Source: Rhizobacter sp. Root1238
GTDB lineage: Bacteria; Pseudomonadota; Gammaproteobacteria; Burkholderiales; Burkholderiaceae_C
NCBI RefSeq assembly: GCF_001425825.1
Contig: NZ_LMDM01000006.1
Span: 55,211-119,210, forward strand
Length of the DNA stretch: 64,000 bases
Direction of reading: 5' to 3'
Positions 16,402 through 29,148 of the stretch are shown piece by piece (the first letter of the stretch is position 1; each line of letters begins with the position of its first letter). Position numbers and translations under genes: made by a program. Under the pieces are notes generated by a model, which was not told the origin of the DNA, did no database searches, and was given only the letters and a program-made list of their open reading frames with translations.

Positions 16402-17096
16402 TTTTACAGCGCCGGCAGGGCGGTGTCAACGCGGGTCGGCCCGACGCGGTGTAACGAACTGAGGCGCATGCCTTTGCTCGCTCACGGTGTACTGAGCGAG
16501 CAAAGGCGCGAGCGGGGGGTGCGGGGCTCGCCGGACGGAGCGGTCCTCGCCCCTGGCGGGGCGATGACTCCCCTGCGCTGTACAGTTTGATGGCCCGTCC
16601 CTATTGGCGCTCCCCACACCCCCCGCCCGCGCCTTTGCTGAACCAGTGGCGTACTTCGCCGATGTGCCAGCCGAGTGCCAGTCTCCCGTTCGGACTGACT
16701 TTGTCGAGGGCCACGCGCGCTTCGAGCACACCCTTCGACGGACGGGCCCTCGACAAGCTCGGTCCCTGCTCAGGTCCTTCGACAGGCTCAGGATGATCGG
16801 GGGGGTTTTCGCACGCACAGAATCGATGTGTCGCAAAGGCGCGTGCGGGGAGGCTGTGGAGCGCCAATAAGGAGGGGGCGCCGGAGCTGGCTGGTTTCAT
16901 GGCCTCGCGCGAAGCGCGATCGTGAACTGACTGTCGCCGACTGTTTGACCACAACGAACGAAGTGAGTGACGGGAGTTTCGGCGACAGGCCATGAAACCA
17001 GTCAGCGCAGGGAAGTCTTCGCCCCGCCAGGGGCGAAGACCGCACCTGACGGCGCGCCACAGCCTCCCCGCACGTGCCTTCGGCGCCAATGCGCCA
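16402..17096. other. Gene-free, repeat-rich spacer
   Basis: No convincing gene is seen in this 695-bp stretch. It is built of related blocks in both orientations: a block with TATTGGCGCTCC and GCGCCTTTGC occurs near 16597-16640 and inverted at 16831-16875, a block containing CGCCCC(T/A)GGCGGGGCGA occurs near 16547-16580 and inverted near 17008-17045, and CTGGTTTCATGGCCT at about 16888 is mirrored exactly by AGGCCATGAAACCAG at about 16987. Diverged copies of the 24-bp dispersed repeat lie between 16683 and 16795. Confidence 0.7.
16470..16507. repeat. Perfect 15-bp inverted repeat (stem-loop)
   Basis: GCCTTTGCTCGCTCA at 16470-16484 and its exact complement at 16493-16507 are separated by 8 bases. 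The structure lies upstream of the oxidase promoter region and downstream of nothing obvious, at the edge of the repeat-rich spacer. It has no T-run on either side. Confidence 0.8.
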
Positions 17097-17876
17097 TCAG
17101 TCGGGCGCAACGGGTGGCACCGTCAACGCACTACGGCGCCGCTGCAGCATCCACGCGATGACCAGCACCAGCCCCCACGCCACCACGTAAGACAGGCCGG
17201 CCCCGAGCGCCGGCAAGGCCAGCGCGAGCACCATGAAGAACGCGCCGAAGCCGACCATGCCGCGCACGAAGCCGGCCAGCAGCTCGATGGTGGCATCGGC
17301 ACCGTGCCGCGCACGCGTGAAGCACGGCAGCACGTTGCCGGTGATCGGCAGCGCGAGCATCAGCCCGCTGACCGCCGCCGGGAACACCGACGCGCCGCCC
17401 ATGATCGCGGCCGCCAGCGCCGCGGCCGCGGCCACGCGCAGCACCAGCTCGATCGACGGGATGTGCAGCACCGTGCGTTCGCGCCGGTGCGCCGGCATCA
17501 GCCGCAGCCCTGCCCACGGTGCGAGCGCCGCCAGCACGCAGGCCGCCGGCAGCGGCAACGCGATCCACACCAGCAGGCCGCCGACCGCGAGGAACACCGC
17601 GTTCGCGAGCAGCAGCGCCACCCACCACGGCCCGCGGCGCACTGCATGCGCAAAGGCCACCATGTGCGACACCATCGCCGGGTACGCAACCAGCGTCGCG
17701 ACCGCGATCGCATGCGCCTGCGACAGCGGCGCCTGCCACAGCACGAAGCCGATGATCGGCCCGGCAATCATCGGCAGGCCCGACAAGGTGCCCGCGACGC
17801 CATGACCGAAGCGCTTCGCGGCGACGCTGGCCGCGAGCACGACCGCGCAGACCAGCGCGAGCTTCAGCAGGAACAT
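17097..17876 (-). CDS. Polytopic inner-membrane protein, function unknown
   Basis: A 259-residue protein that is almost entirely hydrophobic, with about eight predicted membrane segments starting at residue 2 (FLLKLALVCAVVLAASVAA) and polar loops such as RRRERT and ARHGADA. The motif GTLSGLPMIAGPIIGF early in the chain and LPITGNVLPCF late suggest an internal two-fold repeat, as in small transporters or exporters. No family is recognised with confidence. The ATG at 17876 has no Shine-Dalgarno sequence and directly follows a terminator-like hairpin and T-run on the same strand, so its expression signals are odd; the true start could be a few codons different. It is the last gene of the leftward run that begins with the LysR gene. 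Confidence 0.7.
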   Translation of the reverse strand: MFLLKLALVCAVVLAASVAAKRFGHGVAGTLSGLPMIAGPIIGFVLWQAPLSQAHAIAVATLVAYPAMVSHMVAFAHAVRRGPWWVALLLANAVFLAVGGLLVWIALPLPAACVLAALAPWAGLRLMPAHRRERTVLHIPSIELVLRVAAAAALAAAIMGGASVFPAAVSGLMLALPITGNVLPCFTRARHGADATIELLAGFVRGMVGFGAFFMVLALALPALGAGLSYVVAWGLVLVIAWMLQRRRSALTVPPVAPD

Positions 17877-17886
17877 CGAGGGGAAG

Positions 17887-17999
17887 AAAAAAGAATGGGC
17901 CCGCCGGCAGGAACTGGAGAACTGCGACAGCGGGCCCGAAGGTCCGGCCGGAGGGAGGAGAGGGCCGGACAACTCGGCCGGAGGGAGGTATTGGCCGAG
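17887..17999 (-). terminator. Terminator-like hairpin with two further stem-loops
   Basis: Three GC-rich stem-loops stand in a row: arms 17973-17979/17993-17999, 17942-17949/17963-17970 and 17897-17904/17930-17937. Read leftward, the last one is followed by six T residues (complement of 17887-17892), a factor-independent terminator pattern. It ends the 5-oxoprolinase transcript just before the ATG of the membrane-protein gene. On the other strand the loops carry GGAGGGAGG and GGA motifs. Confidence 0.55.
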
Positions 18000-18092
18000 C
18001 GGGTCGAAGTGTAGGGAGCGTTCACCTCCTGGCCCACCCGCCTACACCGGTCCATCTGTACTGACATCGTTTTCCTCTCGCGGTTGGCCCCC

Positions 18093-21770
<3,678 letters not shown>

Positions 21771-21816
21771 GGAATCCTTCCTGTGTCCCGCGTCGGGGAT
21801 CGTCACCACCCGGGTC

Positions 21817-22524
21817 TCACAACCCGAGATACGCCTTCTTGACGTCGTCGTTGGCCGCCAGCTCGGCGCCGCTGCCCTGCATCACGATACGCCCGGTCTG
21901 GATCACGTAGCCATGGTGCGCGATCGACAAGGCCTTGTGCAGGTTCTGCTTGACCAGCAGGATCGTCACGCCGGTCTCGTTGACGCGCTGGATCACCTCC
22001 AGCACCTTCGCGACGAACTTCGGCGCGATGCCCCACGACGGCTCGTCCAGCATCAGCAGCTTCGGCTTCGCCATCAGGCCGCGCGCGATCGCGAGCATCT
22101 GCTGCTCGCCGCCGCTCATCGTGCCGGCGAGCTGGGTCTCGCGCTCCTTCAGGATCGGGAACAGCGTGAACATCTCGTCGATGCCGGCCGCCACCTCGTG
22201 CGCATCGGTTCGGGTGAAGGCGCCGAGTTCGAGGTTGCGCCGCACCGACAGGCGCGGGAACAGCCGGCGGCCTTCGGGCACCAGCGACAGCCCGAGCGGC
22301 ACCCGCTGGTGGGCCGGCAGCTCGTGCACCGGCCGGCCGTCGAAGCGGACGCTGCCGGCATCGACCTGGTTGAGCCCGGCGATCGCGCGCAGCGTGGTCG
22401 ACTTGCCGTTGCCGTTGCCGCCGACCAGCGCGACGATGCTGCCCTGCTGCACCTCGAGGCTGACATCGGACAGCGCGAGCACGCCGCCGTAGCTGACGCG
22501 GAGATTCGAGACCTGCAGCATCAT
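21817..22524 (-). CDS. HAAT ABC transporter ATP-binding protein, LivF type
   Basis: A 235-residue ATPase with Walker [10 protein letters not shown] (residues about 33-41, a slightly unusual version), [20 protein letters not shown], signature [15 protein letters not shown] and Walker [14 protein letters not shown]. The usual LivF segment VEQN reads VKQN. The start chosen is the first of two consecutive ATG codons (22524), which overlaps the livG stop in the ATGA manner. It is the second nucleotide-binding subunit of the transporter encoded at 21817-26564. Confidence 0.87.
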   Translation of the reverse strand: MMLQVSNLRVSYGGVLALSDVSLEVQQGSIVALVGGNGNGKSTTLRAIAGLNQVDAGSVRFDGRPVHELPAHQRVPLGLSLVPEGRRLFPRLSVRRNLELGAFTRTDAHEVAAGIDEMFTLFPILKERETQLAGTMSGGEQQMLAIARGLMAKPKLLMLDEPSWGIAPKFVAKVLEVIQRVNETGVTILLVKQNLHKALSIAHHGYVIQTGRIVMQGSGAELAANDDVKKAYLGL

Positions 22525-23234
22525 TCGTCTCCCAGGTAGGCGTGGATCACCTGCGGGTCGCGCGAGACCTCGGCCGGCGTGCCGTCGGCGATCTTCACGC
22601 CCCGGTCGAGCACGACGATCCGGTCGGCGATCGGCATGATGCCCTCGAGCACATGCTCGACGATCAGGCAGGCGATGCCGCGCTCGCGGATGCTCAGCAC
22701 CACCTTGACCATCTCGCGCACTTCCGACGGGTTCAGCCCGGCCATCACCTCGTCCATCAGCAGCAGCTTCGGCGCGATGGCCAGTGCGCGCGCCACCGAC
22801 AAGCGGCGCTGCTCGCTGATCGTCATGCTGCCGGCCGGCTTGTCGGCGAAGGCATCGAGGTTGACGAAGGCCAGCCATTGCAGCGCCTCGGCACGCGCCG
22901 CCGAGACGCGTCGGTTGCGCAGCAGCGCACCGGCCATCACGTTCTCGCAGGCCGTCATGCTGGTGAAGGTGCGCGCGACCTGGAAGGTGCGGCCGACGCC
23001 GGCACGGGCGCAGGCCTCGGGCGGCAGGCCGGAGATCAGCTGGCCGTCGAGCCGGATCTCGCCGGCGCTCGGCGCGTAGAAGCCGGCCACGCAGTTGAAT
23101 GCGGTCGTCTTGCCGGCGCCGTTCGGGCCGATCAGCCCGACGATCTGGCCGGCGTCGACGCTGAACGAGACGTCCTGGTTGGCCATCAGGCCGCCGAAGC
23201 GCTTCGAGACGCCATGCAACTCCAGGAGACTCAC
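22521..23234 (-). CDS. HAAT ABC transporter ATP-binding protein, LivG type
   Basis: A 237-residue ATPase with Walker [28 protein letters not shown] around the Q-loop, a divergent signature [15 protein letters not shown] and Walker [13 protein letters not shown], followed by H-switch IVEHVLE. The start is a GTG at 23234 that overlaps the livM stop as GTGA; the first in-frame ATG lies 18 residues later and would cut off the first beta strand ([13 protein letters not shown]). It drives uptake together with the LivF-type subunit. Confidence 0.87.
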   Translation of the reverse strand: MSLLELHGVSKRFGGLMANQDVSFSVDAGQIVGLIGPNGAGKTTAFNCVAGFYAPSAGEIRLDGQLISGLPPEACARAGVGRTFQVARTFTSMTACENVMAGALLRNRRVSAARAEALQWLAFVNLDAFADKPAGSMTISEQRRLSVARALAIAPKLLLMDEVMAGLNPSEVREMVKVVLSIRERGIACLIVEHVLEGIMPIADRIVVLDRGVKIADGTPAEVSRDPQVIHAYLGDE

Positions 23235-24226
23235 AGCACCACCTCCACCTTGGCTTGTTCGACCGCACGTGCCCGGCGCCGCTGCTGCCGTTCGCGGAAC
23301 CAGCCGATCAGCCCGCTTGGGTAGAACACCGCGATGCCGACGATCAGCGCCGCGTAGATGATGGTGTCGGTGCCGCGGCCGGTGCCGCCGAAGCTGGCGC
23401 GCGTGAGCTCCTCGATCGTCGTCAGCACCACCGAGCCGACCACCGGCCCGAACAGCGTGCCGACGCCACCGAGGATCGACACCAGCGCCATCTTGATCGA
23501 CAGCGCGGTCGACAGCACCGAGCCCGGGTCGATGTACAGCTCCTTCTGCGCATACAGGCTGCCGCCGAGCGCGGTGAAGAACGCGCTGAGCGACAGCGCG
23601 ACCTGCTTGTAGCGGGCGATGGGAATGCCGATGCTGCGCGCGGCATCGGGCTCGTCCTTGATGGCCCGCAGGTAGTAGCCGATGTGGCTGCGCTCGACGG
23701 CCCAGGTGGCCCCCAGCGTCAGCACCAGCAGCCCGAGCGCGATCCAGTAGTACGGCGCCTTGTCGGCGAACACCATCGTGGCCCAGCCCCGCTGGTCCAT
23801 CGGGATCGTCAGGCCCACCGCGCTGCCGGCGTACTCCCAGTTGGTGAAGACGATCTGCACGATCTCGGCGACCGCGATGGTCGCCATCGCGAAGTAGTGG
23901 CCCTTCAACCGGAAGCACGACCAGCCGAAGCCGAGGCTCAGCAGCGCCGCGACCGCGCCGCCGAGCAGCATGCCGAGCCAGGGGTTGACGCCGAAGTTCA
24001 GCAGCAGCAGCGTCGAGGTATACGCGCCGAGCCCGTAGAACGCCGCGTGGCCGAGCGAGACCTGGCCGGCATAGCCGCCGAGCAGGTTCCAGGCGACGCC
24101 GAGCTGCGCCGCCATCAGCACCAGGATCGCGAGGTTCAGGTGCGACGGGCTGTGCGTGACGAACGGCAGCAGCACGGCGGCGGCCGTCAGCGCGCCGAGC
24201 GCCAGGGTCTTTGTCGAAGCTTTCAT
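23231..24226 (-). CDS. HAAT ABC transporter permease, LivM type
   Basis: A 331-residue inner-membrane permease with about nine hydrophobic segments. LivM-type motifs are [45 protein letters not shown] and the coupling loop [20 protein letters not shown]. The C-terminus is basic and cytoplasmic ([11 protein letters not shown]). The ATG lies at 24226, nine bases after the livH stop, and the stop overlaps the livG GTG. It forms the transmembrane channel with LivH. Confidence 0.88.
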   Translation of the reverse strand: MKASTKTLALGALTAAAVLLPFVTHSPSHLNLAILVLMAAQLGVAWNLLGGYAGQVSLGHAAFYGLGAYTSTLLLLNFGVNPWLGMLLGGAVAALLSLGFGWSCFRLKGHYFAMATIAVAEIVQIVFTNWEYAGSAVGLTIPMDQRGWATMVFADKAPYYWIALGLLVLTLGATWAVERSHIGYYLRAIKDEPDAARSIGIPIARYKQVALSLSAFFTALGGSLYAQKELYIDPGSVLSTALSIKMALVSILGGVGTLFGPVVGSVVLTTIEELTRASFGGTGRGTDTIIYAALIVGIAVFYPSGLIGWFRERQQRRRARAVEQAKVEVVL

Positions 24227-24235
24227 GCTTTCCCC

Positions 24236-25102
24236 TTATGCCTTGCCCATCAGGCCCTGCGGCCGGAACATCAACACCGCGAGGAACAGCACCAGCACGA
24301 CGGCGGTCTTGTACTGCGGACCGAGCAGCAGGCCGCCCATCACCTCGATCACGCCGACCAGGATGCCGGCCCAGAACGCGCCGGTCACGCTGCCGAAGCC
24401 GCCGAGGTTGACGACCACGAAGGCGAGCAGGATGAAGTTGGCGCCGACCTCGGGAAAGATCGGGAAGAAGGTCGCCAGCAGCACGCCGGCCGCGCCGGCA
24501 CAGGCCGCACCGATGCCCCAGGCGAGGGCAAACATGCGGTGCGAATCGATGCCCATCAGCTGCGCGGCCTCCTTGTCGGCCGCGGTGGCTTCGAGGGCCG
24601 CACCGAGCCGGGTGCGGGTCAGGAAGAAGTGCACCAGCGCGGTGACCACGATCGCGCCGAGCCCGGCCACCAGCTGCGGCTGGCCGAGCTGGATGCCGGC
24701 CAGCTTGACGCTGCCGCTGACCCACGAGCCCTCGATCGAGCGGAAGTCGGGCTTCCACAGGAACTGGGCGACGCCGCGCAGCAGGATCATCAGCCCGAAG
24801 GTGGTGAAGATCTGGCTCAGCATCGGCGCGTCGATGATGCGGCGGATCACCAGCTTGTACAGCAGCATGCCGAACGCGAACAGCATCAGCACCGTGAGCG
24901 GCAGCGTCAGCAGCGGGTCGAGCGCGTACAGCGCGAACAGCCAGAAGCTCGCGTACATGCCGAGCATCAAGAACTCGCCATGCGCGAAGTTCACGATGTC
25001 CATCACGCCGAAGATCATCGTGAGGCCGATCGCGACCAGCGCGTAGATCAGGCCGATCAGCACGCCGGAGGCGAGGGTCTGGAGGAGTATTTCTGCGGTC
25101 AT
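24236..25102 (-). CDS. HAAT ABC transporter permease, LivH type
   Basis: A 288-residue inner-membrane permease with about eight hydrophobic segments and LivH-type motifs GLIYALVAIGLTMIFGVMDIVNFAHG near the N-terminus and GAALEATAADKEAAQLMGID in the coupling loop. The start was placed at 25102 (MTAEILLQ); a longer frame upstream to 25252 is translated dispersed repeat and is not credible. Between this gene and the binding-protein gene lie about 180 bp filled by repeat copies, so the receptor may be expressed at a different level from the membrane parts. Confidence 0.87.
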   Translation of the reverse strand: MTAEILLQTLASGVLIGLIYALVAIGLTMIFGVMDIVNFAHGEFLMLGMYASFWLFALYALDPLLTLPLTVLMLFAFGMLLYKLVIRRIIDAPMLSQIFTTFGLMILLRGVAQFLWKPDFRSIEGSWVSGSVKLAGIQLGQPQLVAGLGAIVVTALVHFFLTRTRLGAALEATAADKEAAQLMGIDSHRMFALAWGIGAACAGAAGVLLATFFPIFPEVGANFILLAFVVVNLGGFGSVTGAFWAGILVGVIEVMGGLLLGPQYKTAVVLVLFLAVLMFRPQGLMGKA

Positions 25103-25127
25103 CGTCTTTCCAACCGTTTCCAGATCC

Positions 25128-25240
25128 GTTCGGGCTGAGCCTGTCGAAGCCGGCGAACCGCGCGAGCGTTTCGACAAGCTCAACGCGAACGGGTAGCAGT
25201 GGCTCACATCCAGGGCTTCGACAAGCTCAGCCCGAACGGA
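25128..25240. repeat. Three copies of the ~24-bp dispersed repeat
   Basis: Copies near 25128-25150, 25169-25191 and 25215-25239, the first in opposite orientation to the others, with one or two differences each from the core TTCGACAGGCTCAGCCCGAA. They fill the spacer between the binding-protein gene and livH, as in the other two clusters where the repeat also lies at a 3' end. Confidence 0.8.
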
Positions 25241-25280
25241 TTCACAGCCCAAGCGGACTCACTGCCCGAGCGGATTCAAG

Positions 25281-26564
25281 TTACTTGCGCTGGTCCCACT
25301 TCGGCATCGGCCACGTCACCTCGCGCGTCGCGAGGTTGAACGGGTACACCGTGTTGTACTTGCCGTCGACGATCTGCACCAGGATGCCGCGGCCCAGCGT
25401 GTTCTGGCCGGTAGCGTCGAACTTGACGCCCTTCCACGGCATGATCAGGTTCTCGGCGCGCAGGTCGGTCTCCGCCAGCGCCTTGCGGATCGCCTCCGGC
25501 TCGGTCGACGCGGCGCGGTTGATCGCATCGGCCAGCACCATCAGCCCGGTGAAGGTGCGCGACGAGTTGCCGGTGAAGTTGGCCTTGTAGCGCGCGAGGA
25601 ACAGGTCGTTGACCTGCTTGATCAGCGGGTTGCGCGTCGCCAGGTCGAGCGCCCACACCTCGCGCGTGATCACGTACTCGGCGTCCTTGCCCAGCGTCTT
25701 GATGAACTCGGTGTCGGTGAAGCCGGCGTTGTTCGCGAGGATCATGTCCGGCGAGAAGCCCAGCTCCTTGTAGGTCTTCATCGACAGCAGCGCGTCGCCC
25801 AGGTACGACGACTGCATCACCAGCGACGGGTTGGCCGCCTTCAGCGTCTGCACTTCCGACGTGAGCTGCGTGCTCTTGGCCGGGTAGGTCACCTGCTTGA
25901 CCAGGTTGTAGCCCTTCTCCGGCGCGAGCTTCGCCTGCAGCTTGGTGGTCTCGTTGCCCCACAGCGTGTTCTCGTTGAAGGTCGCGATCGCGCCGACCTT
26001 GAAGTTCTTCTTCGCCTCCAGCTCCTTCAGGAAATCGAAGAAGTTGTGCACGAACAGGTCGTCGTGCGGCGTGGTGCGGAAGAACCACTTGAAGTTGCGC
26101 GCCGTCAGCGAGGCCGACGACGACTCCGGGTTCAGGAAGGGAACGCCGTAGCGCTCGGCCACCTGGCTCGCGGTGGCCGTCACGTTGCTGTTGTAGGCGC
26201 CGACCAGCGCGACCACCTTCTCCTGCGTGATCAGCCGCTCGGCCTCGGTCGCGCCGGTCTGCGGGTTGCCCTGGTGGTCGGCGAACACCAGCTTGACCTT
26301 CGCGCCCTTCAGCTTCGGCAGCCCGCCACCGGCCGCGAACGGCAGGTCGGCGATGCCCTTCGCGCCGTTGTTGATGATGTCGGCGGCCAGTTCCAGCGCG
26401 TTCTTCAGCTCGGCGCCGGTCGACGCCGCCGGGCCGGTCAGCGGGTAGATCACGCCGATCTTCACCTCGGCCGACTGCGCACGCGCAGCCGTGCCGAAGC
26501 CCAGGCCGAACAAGGTGGCGCCCAGCGCCTGGAGAACGCTTCTGCGGGGCTGCGGATGTTGCAT
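25281..26564 (-). CDS. HAAT-family ABC transporter periplasmic binding protein
   Basis: A 427-residue periplasmic receptor. The leader has a twin-arginine (PRRSVLQALGATLFGLGFG) and a cleavage site near AARAQS; the mature part begins EVKIGVIYPLTGPAASTG, typical of LivK-like receptors, with GAYNSNVTATASQVAERYGVP further on. It is only distantly related to the two receptors at 114-2704. It precedes the LivH/M/G/F and 5-oxoprolinase genes and follows the DUF1445 gene on the same strand, so the ligand is probably the precursor of what those enzymes use, such as 5-oxoproline, D-glutamate or a cyclic amide. The ligand cannot be read from sequence. Confidence 0.87.
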   Translation of the reverse strand: MQHPQPRRSVLQALGATLFGLGFGTAARAQSAEVKIGVIYPLTGPAASTGAELKNALELAADIINNGAKGIADLPFAAGGGLPKLKGAKVKLVFADHQGNPQTGATEAERLITQEKVVALVGAYNSNVTATASQVAERYGVPFLNPESSSASLTARNFKWFFRTTPHDDLFVHNFFDFLKELEAKKNFKVGAIATFNENTLWGNETTKLQAKLAPEKGYNLVKQVTYPAKSTQLTSEVQTLKAANPSLVMQSSYLGDALLSMKTYKELGFSPDMILANNAGFTDTEFIKTLGKDAEYVITREVWALDLATRNPLIKQVNDLFLARYKANFTGNSSRTFTGLMVLADAINRAASTEPEAIRKALAETDLRAENLIMPWKGVKFDATGQNTLGRGILVQIVDGKYNTVYPFNLATREVTWPMPKWDQRK

Positions 26565-26603
26565 GGGGACTGCTCCTGAAAGTGGCTTAGGACGGAACGG
26601 GAT

Positions 26604-27398
26604 TCAGAGACTGGCGATGTGCGTGTTCAGCAGGTCGGTGATCAGCATCGCGCCGGGCGCGTGCGTGATGCAGAACTCGGGGCGGGCCTGCGTGATCGCG
26701 GCCTGCGGCGTCACGCCGCAGGCCCAGAACACCGGCAGTTCATCGGGCATCACGTCGACCGCATCGCCGTAGTCGGGGCGCGCGATGTCGGCGATCCCGA
26801 TCTGCGCCGGGTCGCCCAGGTGCACCGGCGCGCCGTGCACCGACGGGAAGCGCGAGGTGACCTGCACCGCGCGGATCGCGTCGGCAGCCTTCAGCGGGCG
26901 CATCGACACCACCATCGGCCCGTGGAACGGGCCGGCCGCCACGGTGGGAATGTTGGTGCGGTACATCGCGACGTTCCGGTTCTGCGCGACGTGGCGCAGC
27001 GGCACGCCGGCATCGAGCAGCGCCTGCTCGAACGAGAACGAGCAGCCGATCACGAAGCTGACCAGGTCGTCGCGCCACAACGCGCCGATGTCGGTCAGCT
27101 CGTCGACCAGCTCGCCATGGCGCCAGACGCGGTAGCGCGGCACGTCGCTGCGGATGTCGATGTCGTGACCGAGCGTCGGCAGCATCGGGTCGCCGGGCTC
27201 CGAGACGGCCAGCACCGGGCACGGCTTCGGGTTGCGCTGGCAGAAGCGCAGGAAGTCGTTCGCGAGCGACTGCGGCAGGATCACCAGGTTGCCCTGCACA
27301 TGGTCGTCGGCCAGGCCGCTGGTGTGGGTGGCGTGGCGCCCGGCGCGGATCTCGGCACGGGCTCGCGATGCACTGGAGGACTTCGGTTCAGGCTTCAT
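26604..27398 (-). CDS. DUF1445 family protein (putative hydro-lyase / D-glutamate cyclase-like)
   Basis: A 264-residue cytosolic protein of the DUF1445 (YcsI) family. Conserved segments visible are [11 protein letters not shown] (53-63), DVPRYRVW (85-92), GCSFSFE (118-124), [15 protein letters not shown] (188-202), WACGVTPQ (225-232) and [11 protein letters not shown] (245-255). The mammalian member DGLUCY contains this domain and converts D-glutamate to 5-oxo-D-proline; bacterial members are usually just called putative hydro-lyases. Its position between the LysR regulator and a transporter that is followed by a 5-oxoprolinase makes a role in D-glutamate or 5-oxoproline turnover plausible, though unproven. 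The first 30 residues are polar and poorly conserved. Confidence 0.83.
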   Translation of the reverse strand: MKPEPKSSSASRARAEIRAGRHATHTSGLADDHVQGNLVILPQSLANDFLRFCQRNPKPCPVLAVSEPGDPMLPTLGHDIDIRSDVPRYRVWRHGELVDELTDIGALWRDDLVSFVIGCSFSFEQALLDAGVPLRHVAQNRNVAMYRTNIPTVAAGPFHGPMVVSMRPLKAADAIRAVQVTSRFPSVHGAPVHLGDPAQIGIADIARPDYGDAVDVMPDELPVFWACGVTPQAAITQARPEFCITHAPGAMLITDLLNTHIASL

Positions 27399-27523
27399 GA
27401 CAAGACCCTGGCGGCGGATGGGTTTGCGAATGGAGCGGATTGTGTTGGCCGGGACCGGGCTGCCGCAAACAAGAAATTTTTCGCTCAGGTCATCGATTTT
27501 TTCGATGCGCCGAATTGGGGTTT

Positions 27524-28453
27524 TCACCCGGTTTTGGTGCGCCGCCTCGGGGCCTTCGCACCGGTCTTCGGCACGCCGATGTAGTCGAACACCGCGTCCA
27601 GCACGTCGATCGCGACCGACGAGGTCGGGTCGTCGCGCCAGCTCGCATGCACCGGCAAGGGGAGCAGCGGCATCTCGCAGGCCAGCGGCTTGATCGGCAG
27701 GCGCTCGCCGAGCCGCAGCACCGCCGCCAGCGGCAGCGTCGCGACGCCGATGCCGCCCTCCACCAGCTGCACCATCGCCGAGATCGACGAGATCGCATGC
27801 ACGCGTCGCGGCTCCAGCCCGGCCTCGCGGAACAGGTCGAGCAAGGCCACGTGCGGCTGCGAGCCGCGCTGGAAGGTCAGCAGCTCCAGCTGCGCCAGGT
27901 CGGCGAGCGTGTAGCGGCGCTTGCGGTGCAGGTCCTTGTGGCCGACGAACACCATCTCCATCGGCGGCAGCGCGCGGCTGCGCAGGTTCTCGCCCGAGGT
28001 GGGCAGCGCGGCAAAGGCCAGGTCGAGCGCGCCGCGCTGCACCTGGTCGACCAGCACCGGCGTGGTTTCGACCGTCAGCTCGAGCGCGAAATCGGGGTTC
28101 GTCCGGCGCATGTGCTGCACCCAGTCGATCAGCCAGGAGTGCAGCACCGACTCGATCACGCCGATGCGCAGCGACACCGTGCGCTGCGCGCCACCGGCCC
28201 CGGCGCCCATCTCGGCCTTGATGTCGCGGTGCAGCGCCAGCAGCCGCTGCGCATGCGTGAAGAAGCGCAAGCCGCCGACGGTCAGGCGGAACTGCTTGTC
28301 GCGCCGGTCGAGCAGCAGCACGCCCAGTTCTTCTTCCAGCGCGGCGATGCGGCTGGACATCGCCGATTGCGTGATGAACAGCTTCTCGGCGGCGCGCGAG
28401 ACGCTCTTGAGGGTGACGACCCAGTAGAAGGCTTCGACGAATCGGTGGTTCAT
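27524..28453 (-). CDS. LysR-family transcriptional regulator
   Basis: A 309-residue regulator. The N-terminal winged helix-turn-helix is clear ([36 protein letters not shown], about residues 9-44), followed by the linker helix and an effector-binding domain from about residue 88. The start at 28453 (MNHRFVEAF) matches family length; an ATG seven codons earlier also exists. It is the first gene of the leftward series and is transcribed away from ohrR. It most likely controls the DUF1445/transporter/oxoprolinase genes that follow, with which it is co-directional rather than divergent. About 125 bp separate it from the DUF1445 gene, enough for a promoter. Confidence 0.88.
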   Translation of the reverse strand: MNHRFVEAFYWVVTLKSVSRAAEKLFITQSAMSSRIAALEEELGVLLLDRRDKQFRLTVGGLRFFTHAQRLLALHRDIKAEMGAGAGGAQRTVSLRIGVIESVLHSWLIDWVQHMRRTNPDFALELTVETTPVLVDQVQRGALDLAFAALPTSGENLRSRALPPMEMVFVGHKDLHRKRRYTLADLAQLELLTFQRGSQPHVALLDLFREAGLEPRRVHAISSISAMVQLVEGGIGVATLPLAAVLRLGERLPIKPLACEMPLLPLPVHASWRDDPTSSVAIDVLDAVFDYIGVPKTGAKAPRRRTKTG

Positions 28454-28503
28454 GGGCGCATTGTCGACATGCATCGAGCCGTTTCCACTGCGAATAAATT
28501 CGC

Positions 28504-28532
28504 TTGCAATTAGATCGCACGCTATGTATTAT
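28504..28532 (+). promoter_or_regulatory. ohrR promoter with likely overlapping operator
   Basis: TTGCAA (28504-28509) and TATTAT (28527-28532) are separated by 17 bp, a strong sigma-70-type promoter. The predicted transcript start falls at or within a base of the ohrR ATG at 28540, and no Shine-Dalgarno sequence precedes that ATG. The A+T-rich spacer AATTAGATCGCACGC looks like a place for OhrR autorepression; the exact operator is not certain. Confidence 0.6.
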
Positions 28533-28539
28533 TCGCTCC

Positions 28540-29028
28540 ATGGCACGCAACACCTCCCGCACCGCAGCCGGCAAGGCCACTGCCACGGCGACCTTCCCGG
28601 CGCAGATCGATGAACAGCTGTGCTTCGCGCTGTACTCGACGATGCTGGGCTTCAACAAGGTCTACCGCGATCTGCTGAAGACGCTCCAGCTGACCTACCC
28701 GCAATACCTGGTGATGCTGGTGCTGTGGGAGCGCGACGGCCTGACCGTCGGCGAGATCAGCGAGCGGGTGTTCCTCGATTCGCCGACGCTGACGCCGCTG
28801 TTGAAGCGCCTGCAAGGCACCGGCCTGATCGACCGCACCCGCTCGGCCGTCGACGAGCGCCAGGTGCTGGTCACGCTGACCGACGAGGGCCGTGCGCTCA
28901 AGGCCCGCGCGGCGCACCTGCCGCAATGCATCGCCACCGCCGCCGACATGCCGGTGGCCGAGATCCTCGACCTGCGCGACCGCCTGCTGGCGCTGCGCGG
29001 CCGCATGTTCAGGCACGAAGCGGCCTGA
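28540..29028 (+). CDS. ohrR: OhrR-type MarR-family organic-peroxide sensor
   Basis: A 162-residue winged-helix repressor. The reactive cysteine of OhrR is present as C28 in EQLCFALYS, and a second cysteine C130 in HLPQCIATA matches the two-cysteine Xanthomonas type (C22/C127). The DNA-binding part includes [21 protein letters not shown] and the wing [11 protein letters not shown]. OhrR normally represses ohr, which encodes a thiol peroxidase for organic hydroperoxides; no ohr gene lies in the window, and the next gene is a secreted hydrolase. The ATG at 28540 comes just after the -10 box, so the mRNA may be leaderless. Translation from an earlier in-frame ATG at 28504 would run through the promoter. 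Confidence 0.88.
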   Translation: MARNTSRTAAGKATATATFPAQIDEQLCFALYSTMLGFNKVYRDLLKTLQLTYPQYLVMLVLWERDGLTVGEISERVFLDSPTLTPLLKRLQGTGLIDRTRSAVDERQVLVTLTDEGRALKARAAHLPQCIATAADMPVAEILDLRDRLLALRGRMFRHEAA

Positions 29029-29148
29029 CGCGGCGCTACCCTCCCCTCCCAACCACGACTCCATGCCATGACGCACGACACCATGACTTGATATTTACTT
29101 CGCACACGATCTTTTCGCAAGCACACCACATCATCACAGGAGCCTTCC

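Noticed and set aside
16402..17096. Small protein genes in the repeat-rich spacer
   Set aside because: Candidate frames are translations of repeats, with no ribosome-binding site or similarity to known proteins.
17897..17999. A CsrB-like CsrA-sponge small RNA on the + strand
   Set aside because: The loops do carry GGA, but there is no visible promoter, and the leftward terminator explains at least one hairpin; it is mentioned only as an open alternative.
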